A DNA stretch of 5,159 nt from Candidatus Brocadiaceae bacterium (GTDB taxonomy: Bacteria; Planctomycetota; Brocadiia; SM23-32): NCBI GenBank assembly GCA_003551785.1, contig PUNP01000589.1, positions 1 through 5,159 on the forward strand. The letters are read 5' to 3'. The position numbers and the translations under genes are program-made. The notes under the pieces were generated by a model. That model saw nothing but the letters and a program-made list of their open reading frames with translations. It had not been told where the DNA came from and did not search any database. Below, one piece after another: positions 1 to 5,159 of this stretch. Numbering within the stretch: the stretch's first letter is position 1; each line of letters opens with the position of its first letter.

Positions 1-132
1 AAACGCCGCTGTATTCGTATACTGCAAGTGCAGCTTTCTAAAGCAGATGTGCCGCTGGAGGCTTGCCCTCAGGGCAAAGCGCCGTTTGTTGCAATCATTT
101 ACCACTATAAAATGACCCCGAGAGATGAGTAA
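1..132 (+). CDS. Possible C-terminal end of an unknown plus-strand gene
   Basis: Frame 1 is open from the window edge to a TAA at 130-132, giving 43 codons. I do not recognise the peptide, which ends in KMTPRDE. The only support is an uninterrupted frame with unremarkable codon choice, which 43 codons can show by chance. It is antisense to the start of the DUF5615 toxin (177 downward). Its left part coincides with the place where toxin similarity is lost, so it may be the tail of whatever was joined to the toxin gene there. If real, it converges on the DUF433/DUF5615 pair. Low confidence without the sequence to the left. Confidence 0.2.
   Translation, partial: KRRCIRILQVQLSKADVPLEACPQGKAPFVAIIYHYKMTPRDE
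22..77. repeat. Two short palindromes in the left edge segment
   Basis: CTGCA-AG-TGCAG (22-33) and TTGCCCT-C-AGGGCAA (63-77) are perfect small inverted repeats. They lie in the stretch (1 to about 100) that does not match the DUF5615 family. The loops are very short and no T-run follows, so they do not look like a terminator. They may belong to the foreign segment joined to the toxin gene, or be chance. Confidence 0.35.
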
Positions 133-173
133 TTCGCCTCCGGTTTTTGGGAAATTTTCATCAAGAAAAAACT

Positions 174-404
174 TCATGGCAAAGCCGCCTCGTAGGGGGA
201 TTCTTCAAAACGGGACAGTTCACCACCGAAATCGATAGCCGCAAGTACATCTTGCCGTGATATGTTCGGGTAGTCGGCCAGCACCTGCTCCATTGAGTCC
301 CCGGAACCAAGCGCCCCGAGCAAATTGGCGACAAGAACCCTTGTTCCTTTTATTACAGGACGGCCATGACATATATTGGGATCGATTGAGATTCGTTCGT
401 TCAT
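174..404 (-). CDS. DUF433 family antitoxin
   Basis: This 76-residue protein is full length for DUF433 (usually about 70-80 residues). It shows the family signature: ISIDPNICHGRP near residues 5-16, IKGTRV near 18-23, then a glycine-rich turn and the helical SMEQVLADYPNISRQDV segment near residues 37-53, followed by AAIDF. DUF433 proteins are small helical DNA-binding-like proteins that serve as antitoxins beside DUF5615 PIN-like RNases, and they probably repress their own operon. An SD-like GAGGA lies 9 bases before the ATG. The stop overlaps the toxin start as ATGA, so the pair is one operon. The toxin is damaged, so this antitoxin may now be an orphan or may act against related toxins elsewhere. 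The family assignment is secure; the present role is inference. Confidence 0.88.
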   Translation of the reverse strand: MNERISIDPNICHGRPVIKGTRVLVANLLGALGSGDSMEQVLADYPNISRQDVLAAIDFGGELSRFEESPYEAALP

Positions 405-413
405 ATCCTGTTT

Positions 414-418
414 TCCTC
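414..418 (-). promoter_or_regulatory. Ribosome binding site of the DUF433 gene
   Basis: On the minus strand GAGGA lies 9 bases upstream of the ATG at 404-402. It supports that ATG as the start. No convincing promoter was found between this gene and the MNT gene (405-492), so the two may share a transcript. Confidence 0.55.
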
Positions 419-492
419 TTAGCTTTTCACAATTTCTATTGGATGTCGATATAATCAGTCATAATGCTCAAAATTTCCCGTTATTCTGCGCT

Positions 493-810
493 CTATTCAA
501 CCTCTTCCCCATGCGAACGAATTTCATCGATTAAATTCCCGCCTTGTTAGAAACTTTCCGGGTCAAAGGGAACGGGTTCAATATTGTTGTTTATCCGTCG
601 GCGGAAGGGAACTATTCGGCGTCTGCCGGAAAAACGATCGCCGGAAAAGACACTGGAGATGAGGGCAACGTCGATATCACTGTCCAAGCCGGCATTGCCT
701 TTCGACCAGGAGGCGAATAAAAGCGCTTTCTGCACCGGGATGCCGTTTTTTCGCAACTCGGCTATAAATTTTCTCAGGTCTCTGAGCACCTTATCTTTTT
801 TTGTAACCAA
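493..810 (-). pseudogene. Minimal nucleotidyltransferase (MNT) gene with late nonsense codon
   Basis: The open part (547-810) gives 87 residues of an NTP_transf_2-type MNT protein. These act as antitoxins, often AMPylating or neutralising a HEPN partner. Visible parts are a helical N-terminus, the nucleotide-binding motif as ASWSKG (residues 33-38, where the family normally has GSW or GSY), the metal-binding pair D45-I-D47, and RRRIVPFRRRINNNIEPVPF (63-82) with E78. Translation stops at TAA (547-549) after PESF. Read past that codon, the same frame continues QGGNLIDEIRSHGEEVE to a TAG at 493-495. The copy at 4123-4290 has GAA there, so one G-to-T change explains the loss of 18 residues. The start is TTG at 810, because TAA precedes it directly in frame and GAGGAG lies 8 bases upstream. 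No HEPN partner is adjacent. It may be a decaying orphan or a still folded shortened protein. Confidence 0.8.
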
Positions 811-899
811 TTATTCATCTCCTCAATTTTCTTCAGATACCCCTCGGTGAAGTTTTCGGTACATTTCTTTTTAAAAGAAAATTTTTCATCAGGTGGCAT
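774..899 (-). CDS. Small 41-codon ORF overlapping the MNT start
   Basis: ATG at 899-897 to TGA at 776-774 gives a lysine-rich 41-residue peptide containing TEGYLKKIEEMNNWLQKK, a plausible amphipathic helix. The frame is open further upstream, back to a TAA 20 codons before this ATG, with a GTG directly after the CAG that follows that stop. It lies wholly within the transcript expected from the promoter at 963-991 and overlaps the MNT frame by 37 bases. It contains the MNT ribosome binding site and, in its own frame, the slippery heptamer A AAA AAG (801-795). I do not recognise the peptide. It could be a leader peptide, a remnant of an older gene, or a chance frame. No strong ribosome binding site precedes it. 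Confidence 0.3.
   Translation of the reverse strand: MPPDEKFSFKKKCTENFTEGYLKKIEEMNNWLQKKIRCSET
819..824 (-). promoter_or_regulatory. Shine-Dalgarno GAGGAG deciding the TTG start of the MNT gene
   Basis: GAGGAG on the minus strand ends 8 bases before the TTG at 810-808. A tempting ATG at 818-816 directly follows it but is in the wrong frame for MNT; it is an internal codon of the 41-codon ORF. A TAA at 813-811 directly precedes the TTG in frame, so no upstream start is possible for MNT without a frameshift. Confidence 0.6.
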
Positions 900-950
900 T
901 CGGAGATTAAACCTTATTTTAGTTGGTGAAGCATTAGAAAATGACACCTG
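890..950. repeat. Inverted repeat in the MNT transcript leader
   Basis: CAGGTGGCATT (890-900) and AATGACACCTG (940-950) are complementary at 10 of 11 positions, with 39 bases between. On the minus transcript the 3' arm covers the ATG (899-897) of the 41-codon ORF and the 5' arm covers the possible GTG start further up. Folding could therefore limit initiation at either. A second small palindrome, TTTCTTTT-T-AAAAGAAA, lies at 864-880. Confidence 0.4.
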
Positions 951-962
951 TTACTTTAAGCA

Positions 963-991
963 ATTATATCACAACTTCCACTCGATTTCAA
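963..991 (-). promoter_or_regulatory. Sigma70-type promoter for the MNT transcript
   Basis: On the minus strand TTGAAA (991-986) is separated by exactly 17 bases from a perfect TATAAT (968-963). Transcription should start near 955-957 and run through the 41-codon ORF into the MNT gene, leaving a leader of about 145 bases. The -35 box directly overlaps the last of three ACGGATT repeats, which suggests control by a protein binding there. Confidence 0.65.
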
Positions 992-1015
992 TCCGTAAAA
1001 ATCCGTGCAATCCGT
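990..1015. repeat. Three short direct repeats (AATCCGT / ACGGATT)
   Basis: AATCCGT occurs at 990-996, 1000-1006 and 1009-1015, spaced 10 and 9 bases apart, about one helical turn. On the minus strand these read ACGGATT, and the copy nearest the gene runs into the -35 box. Similar CACGGATT strings recur between genes in several environmental bacteria, as far as I recall, so they may be an operator or part of a dispersed repeat. Confidence 0.55.
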
Positions 1016-1039
1016 GGACTACTGCCGTTGCCGTTTGTT

Positions 1040-1072
1040 AATAGTTTCCCATGTCTTTTGTGGAAAACTATT
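1040..1072 (-). repeat. Hairpin downstream of the glycan operon
   Basis: AATAGTTTCCCA (1040-1051) and TGGAAAACTATT (1061-1072) form 12-base arms with one mismatch and a 9-base loop. In the minus-strand RNA the odd pair becomes a G-U wobble, so the stem is continuous there. It lies about 95 bases after the stop of the last glycosyltransferase gene. No U-run follows it, so an intrinsic terminator is not supported. It could protect the 3' end or end transcription with Rho. Confidence 0.45.
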
Positions 1073-1082
1073 ATCCAGCTCA

Positions 1083-1141
1083 GGTATTAACCATAAATTC
1101 GACTTCCTTACCGGTGGCCTGTGGTCGTAGTTTTTAATACC
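1083..1141. repeat. Short inverted repeat GGTATTAA / TTAATACC
   Basis: GGTATTAA (1083-1090) and TTAATACC (1134-1141) are perfectly complementary, with 43 bases between. They lie between the last glycosyltransferase stop and the hairpin at 1040-1072. There is no coding in 1042-1166. The function is unknown and the arm length allows chance. Confidence 0.3.
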
Positions 1142-1166
1142 TTCTCACAAACCCAGCGCTGCATTT

Positions 1167-2144
1167 TCATCTCACACAGTGTATTTTTGCATTCAGCCAT
1201 TGGATAGTCCACGGAACGAGGCGCCGCCAGCCCATTTCACGACGTCGATTCACAAAACGATCCCGCGACGAACGGAAGAAATCCACAACAATATTAGCCG
1301 TTCGCCCGGCCGGGCAGCCGGATCTTTGAATGGTGATCAGCAATCGCCGCAGCCTATCCGGCAGAAAGCCCCAGTTGATGCGCTGAAAATGAACCAGAAT
1401 ATTGATAAGTTCCGACCGGTCCAGGGCGGCGTAGTGTGCGCTTTCCGAAAGGAGTTTTGGGCTGCCGTAATCGAGGCACTTCGGGGACAGTTGTCCGGCG
1501 AAAGTCAGTTCGGCCCCGAGCAGCGCCAGCGCCAGGCGTTTGTCTCCGCTGTCATGAAAGCGTTTTTGGACACGTGCCAGGTCCGACCACCGGTTTCGGT
1601 TTTGAGATTGATGCAGTTTTTTCTTTCCGGGCTGGATCACTTTCATTGCACGATGTATACCGTAGTGAAAGCACTGGAGCGCGGACGGATTTTTGCAGTG
1701 TATGGCGGCCGGCGCCAGACGTTCATAATCGCTTTCTCGCCTGCCGTTGTATGTTTCATTTAGATCTGTAAAAAGAGACTCCCTGCCCAGGTTCCATCGC
1801 ACACGGTGGCTGTAGGTATGCAGTCCGGCTATAATTTGTCCGGTAAAAAAATCCATCACACCGATTGTCAGCATATCGAGGTCCTTTTGTTGTTCAAAAT
1901 GTTGCGCGATTTTTGCGAACAGGTCGCGGTCCTCGATCACCATATCGGCATCGACTTTCATCAACAGGTCGAACTCATGGGCCCGGTTCATGAAAGTGCC
2001 GTAAAGCCGTTCGTGCGCCTGTTGTTTGGGCAGTCCCTCGATGACAAAATGTTCGAAGTCGGAATGGCTCTGGCGCCGGATCGCGTCCACGCACTCATCG
2101 AACTCGTTTTCTATTGTATATAGTGTGCCGACAAGGATACGCAT
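1167..2144 (-). CDS. Glycosyltransferase, GT-A fold (GT2-like)
   Basis: This 325-residue cytoplasmic protein has a GT-A start, MRILVGTLYTIENEFDECVDAI, in place of the usual ISIVTP opening, with the spacing of a GT2-like donor domain. The metal/nucleotide motif is D65-A-D67 within LLMKVDADMVI. A later block, LAPAAIHCKNPSALQCFHYGIHRAMK (about 143-168), carries several His residues and resembles proteins found in O-antigen or capsule clusters. The C-terminal third is basic (RFVNRRREMGWRRL) without clear membrane segments and may sit on the inner membrane surface. It would transfer a sugar from a nucleotide donor onto a growing glycan; donor and acceptor cannot be read from sequence. It follows the upstream GT2 gene by 11 bases. 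Those bases are A-rich with no clear Shine-Dalgarno, so translation may depend on coupling. It is the last gene of the operon. Confidence 0.85.
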   Translation of the reverse strand: MRILVGTLYTIENEFDECVDAIRRQSHSDFEHFVIEGLPKQQAHERLYGTFMNRAHEFDLLMKVDADMVIEDRDLFAKIAQHFEQQKDLDMLTIGVMDFFTGQIIAGLHTYSHRVRWNLGRESLFTDLNETYNGRRESDYERLAPAAIHCKNPSALQCFHYGIHRAMKVIQPGKKKLHQSQNRNRWSDLARVQKRFHDSGDKRLALALLGAELTFAGQLSPKCLDYGSPKLLSESAHYAALDRSELINILVHFQRINWGFLPDRLRRLLITIQRSGCPAGRTANIVVDFFRSSRDRFVNRRREMGWRRLVPWTIQWLNAKIHCVR

Positions 2145-2155
2145 GGGTTTTATTT

Positions 2156-4044
<1,889 letters not shown>

Positions 4045-4122
4045 TTATTATTCCCTTGATCATAGCCGAATTTTATTGTCATCATTCTATCCAGGCGCTG
4101 AAGTGCGCATTGAATCTCTGCT

Positions 4123-4290
4123 CTATTCCACCTTCTCTCCATAAAAACGGATTTCATCTATCAAGTTGCCTCCTTTTTCAAAGCTTTCCGGATCAAAGGG
4201 AACAGGTTCAATATTATTTTTTATCCATCTGCGAAAGGGAACTATTCGGCGCCTGTCGGCGCAGTACGATGAATATCCCACATCAATGAC
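4123..4290 (-). pseudogene. C-terminal fragment of a second MNT nucleotidyltransferase
   Basis: The frame ending at TAG (4125-4123) encodes DRRRIVPFRRWIKNNIEPVP, then FDPESF and EKGGNLIDEIRFYGEKVE. It is clearly homologous to the MNT copy at 493-810, with many synonymous differences, so it is not a recent duplicate. It keeps the C-terminus the left copy lost. Upstream, IDV and SS can still be aligned with the DIDVALISS motif, but the first catalytic Asp is Val, about five residues are missing before RRRIVPF, and everything N-terminal (GS motif, first helix) is gone. The frame runs on into the multi-hairpin repeat at 4311 and beyond, making a spurious longer ORF of 106 codons. It is surely non-functional as a nucleotidyltransferase. 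The repeat, or the event that brought it, probably removed the 5' part. Confidence 0.8.
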
Positions 4291-4310
4291 CAATACAAAT
4301 TCCTGTCGCC

Positions 4311-4430
4311 TTTTTCCCCGAAGGGGATATTTATTTACAGCCCAGGGTTGGGGCGGTAGTCGTTTACCGGCCCTACCCTGGGAAAGCCGTTTGGAACATA
4401 ACCTTCCCTGAAAGGGATGTTTAATCGCAA
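4311..4430 (+). repeat. Multi-hairpin dispersed repeat, copy A
   Basis: The order of elements is CCCCGAAGGGG (4316-4326, small hairpin), GATATT, a strong hairpin with arms CCCAGGGT (4341-4348) and ACCCTGGG (4375-4382) whose inner part also pairs (GGTA/TACC), then TTCCCTGAAAGGGAT (4404-4418, a hairpin in itself). The same elements occur in the same order, on the other strand, at 4440-4558. From memory, repeats with CCCAGGG/CCCTGGG and CCCTGAAAGGG segments are scattered between genes in several environmental phyla; this is recall, not a search. It may be a non-autonomous mobile element. Translated frames through it are spurious. Confidence 0.7.
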
Positions 4431-4439
4431 CACCGGCAT

Positions 4440-4558
4440 TCAAAAGTTAAGTATCCCTTTCAGGGAAAACCTTGTATCTCTTTCAGTTCCCAGGGTAGGC
4501 AGTTCTTTCAGACCAGCCAGCCCTTGGCTTTAATTGAATATCACCTTCGGTGAAAACG
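4440..4558 (-). repeat. Multi-hairpin dispersed repeat, copy B (inverted)
   Basis: Read on the minus strand this copy starts with CACCGAAGGTG (4552-4542) and GATATT, then the GCC(A)AGGG region, then CCTACCCTGGGAA (4499-4487), then TTCCCTGAAAGGGAT (4467-4453). CCTACCCTGGGAA and TTCCCTGAAAGGGAT are exact inverted matches of 13 and 15 bases to copy A (4372-4384 and 4404-4418). The segments between differ, so the copies are old relative to each other or belong to different subfamilies. The two meet tail to tail around 4431-4440. Confidence 0.7.
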
Positions 4559-4628
4559 GCCTGGCTTTTATCGTAAATGTTCAGTGCCCCCCCTGTTTGC
4601 AGCAGGCAGGCGTTCAACGCTACCGCCG

Positions 4629-4730
4629 GGCTTGTCCGGGTGGGGCGATAATTAAACACTACGGGGTCGGTTAGTCGAAGCCCTTCTCCCGCCGCCCTTT
4701 GCGCCGGGCCGTGCATCCACCCGGCAAGCC
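4629..4730. repeat. Imperfect inverted repeat in the GC-rich spacer
   Basis: GGCTTGTCCGGGTGG (4629-4643) and CCACCCGGCAAGCC (4717-4730) are complementary apart from one extra base, with 73 bases between. It could be the base of a large stem-loop or a remnant of inverted element ends. In GC-rich DNA it may also be chance. Confidence 0.35.
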
Positions 4731-4915
4731 ACCGTTCCCGCGGCGCCTGTCTGCCGTGTCCGGCACTTGCGCATACGGCTTAAAATGAACATTAGAGAAC
4801 AGTGCAAGCGCCGGAGCGGCAGGGCGGAGACGCGGCTACGGTCTGAAATATCATGGGTATATGTAAAATACACGTGGTTCACGGAGGACTTACGGCACGC
4901 CGCTTTCGCGTCGAT

Positions 4916-4936
4916 GTCCCATCCGGCAGATGGGAC
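4916..4936. repeat. Perfect hairpin GTCCCATC-cggca-GATGGGAC
   Basis: The 8-base arms pair perfectly around a 5-base loop. It lies about 100 bases after the stop of the partial gene at 5040-5159, reading on the minus strand. No T-run follows on either strand, so an intrinsic terminator is doubtful. It could be a processing or 3'-end structure. Confidence 0.45.
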
Positions 4937-5039
4937 CTACTGAACGGCCCCCTTGTTCGCAGGTTCCACTGTTCCGCAGGTCGCACTTGCCGAGTGGGGC
5001 ATCGAAACGCCCTGCGCGTCCGGCCCGCGCATCCTTTCA

Positions 5040-5159
5040 TCACAACGCCCGTTTTTGCCGCTCCAGCAGCGCCGTTACGCTCGTGTCCCAGGTATGCCAG
5101 CCGGAGAATTTTTCGTCCATGATCTTCCGCCCCTCGCCCGGCGTCGGGAGCCCGATCGC
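5040..5159 (-). CDS. C-terminal 39 codons of an unidentified gene
   Basis: The frame is open from the right edge to TGA at 5042-5040. The peptide includes GLPTPGEGRKIMDEKF, then WHTWDTSVTALLERQK near the end. The codons are GC-rich and the mix of a Gly/Pro loop, a basic helix and a final leucine-rich helix looks like genuine protein. The ending resembles the last helices of GT4-type glycosyltransferases, which would fit the neighbourhood, but 39 residues are too few to claim this. The N-terminus lies outside the window. Confidence 0.5.
   Translation of the reverse strand, partial: AIGLPTPGEGRKIMDEKFSGWHTWDTSVTALLERQKRAL

Larger units (their letters stand above)
1..177 (-). pseudogene. DUF5615 PIN-like toxin, N-terminal part only, probably disrupted
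   Basis: The ATG at 177-175 overlaps the TGA of the DUF433 gene (176-174) as ATGA, the usual junction of a DUF433-DUF5615 toxin-antitoxin pair, where translation of the second gene is coupled to the first. The peptide begins MKFFLDENFPKT and continues ELLISRGH. This is the typical start of DUF5615 PIN-like proteins, and the Asp in FLDEN is the first acidic residue expected in a PIN-type nuclease site. After about residue 26 (near base 100) the expected D-x-R-G-T-like stretch is missing. The frame stays open to the edge but is basic and unlike the family, and I found no continuation in the other two frames. The gene therefore looks cut by a junction or rearrangement near base 100, and the toxin is probably inactive. 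The far end lies outside the window. Confidence 0.6.
4560..5039. other. 480 bases without a convincing gene
   Basis: All frames here give low-complexity Arg/Ala/Pro-rich peptides typical of untranslated GC-rich DNA, and I recognise none. Visible structure is an imperfect inverted repeat (4629-4643 with 4717-4730), a perfect 8-base hairpin (4916-4936) and a run of seven C near 4588. No RNA gene could be recognised. It is probably intergenic or decayed sequence; a structured RNA cannot be excluded by eye. Confidence 0.5.

Noticed and set aside
426..455. Plus-strand promoter TTCACA-18-TATAAT
   Set aside because: The boxes are acceptable, but no plus-strand gene follows; the region is antisense to the MNT gene. 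Probably chance in AT-rich sequence.
811..1166. HEPN partner gene for the MNT protein
   Set aside because: Only the 41-codon ORF is present on the minus strand here and it has no HEPN R-x4-6-H motif.
1179..1763. Plus-strand ORF of 194 codons opposite the second glycosyltransferase
   Set aside because: Antisense shadow; the minus-strand frame is longer and carries the D-A-D motif and operon spacing.
4123..4443. 106-codon minus-strand ORF as a complete gene
   Set aside because: Only its C-terminal half resembles MNT. The N-terminal half is translated multi-hairpin repeat, so it is a fragment plus spurious sequence.
4311..4558. CRISPR-like array
   Set aside because: There are only two units, in inverted orientation, with diverged sequence and no regular spacers.
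4604..4760. Integron attC site around GCGTTCAACGC
   Set aside because: GTTCAAC fits one core motif, but no matching partner core lies at a suitable distance and no integrase or cassette structure is present.
4916..4936. Intrinsic terminator for the partial gene at the right edge
   Set aside because: The stem is good, but no T-run follows on either strand and it is about 100 bases past the stop.
4853..5122. Plus-strand ORF of 89 codons at the right end
   Set aside because: Arg/Pro-rich with no recognisable features, and it overlaps the more protein-like minus-strand frame ending at 5040.

Overview
The window comes from a bacterial chromosome. It holds a short surface-glycan gene cluster set between decayed toxin-antitoxin material and dispersed repeats. 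All convincing genes lie on the minus strand, so the operons read from high to low coordinates. No gene fixes the taxon. The mixed base composition, the many small toxin-antitoxin remnants and the ACGGATT and CCCTGAAAGGG-type repeats suggest an environmental Gram-negative (for example Desulfobacterota or a PVC relative). This is a guess from style only.

Layout from right to left, in the direction of transcription. At 5159-5040 is the last 39 codons of an unidentified GC-rich gene. About 480 bases without a convincing gene follow (4560-5039), with two inverted repeats. At 4311-4558 two diverged copies of one roughly 120-base multi-hairpin repeat stand in inverted orientation. They abut a broken C-terminal fragment of a minimal nucleotidyltransferase (MNT) gene at 4290-4123. 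Next comes the core operon: a GDP-L-fucose synthase-type NAD(P) epimerase/reductase (4023-3070), a classical GT2 glycosyltransferase probably starting at a GTG that overlaps the epimerase stop as GTGA (3073-2156), and a second GT-A-type glycosyltransferase 11 bases further on (2144-1167). Together they look like part of a fucose- or related 6-deoxyhexose-containing O-antigen, capsule or exopolysaccharide pathway: the first makes or modifies a nucleotide sugar and the other two transfer sugars.

Downstream of the operon (1166-811) are inverted repeats, three regularly spaced ACGGATT repeats and a good sigma70-type promoter (TTGAAA-17-TATAAT). The promoter points at a second MNT gene (810-547) that has a TTG start and has lost its last codons to a single nonsense codon. 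The leader contains a 41-codon overlapping ORF with a slippery A AAA AAG in the overlap. Last is a toxin-antitoxin pair, DUF433 antitoxin (404-174) and DUF5615 PIN-like toxin, joined by an ATGA overlap. Toxin similarity stops after about 26 codons.

The most notable points are the two MNT copies in direct orientation around the glycan operon, the inverted multi-hairpin repeat pair beside one of them, the promoter/repeat/leader architecture of the left MNT gene, and the abrupt end of the DUF5615 toxin. I see no convincing complete new system; the leader and the repeat pair are the best leads.
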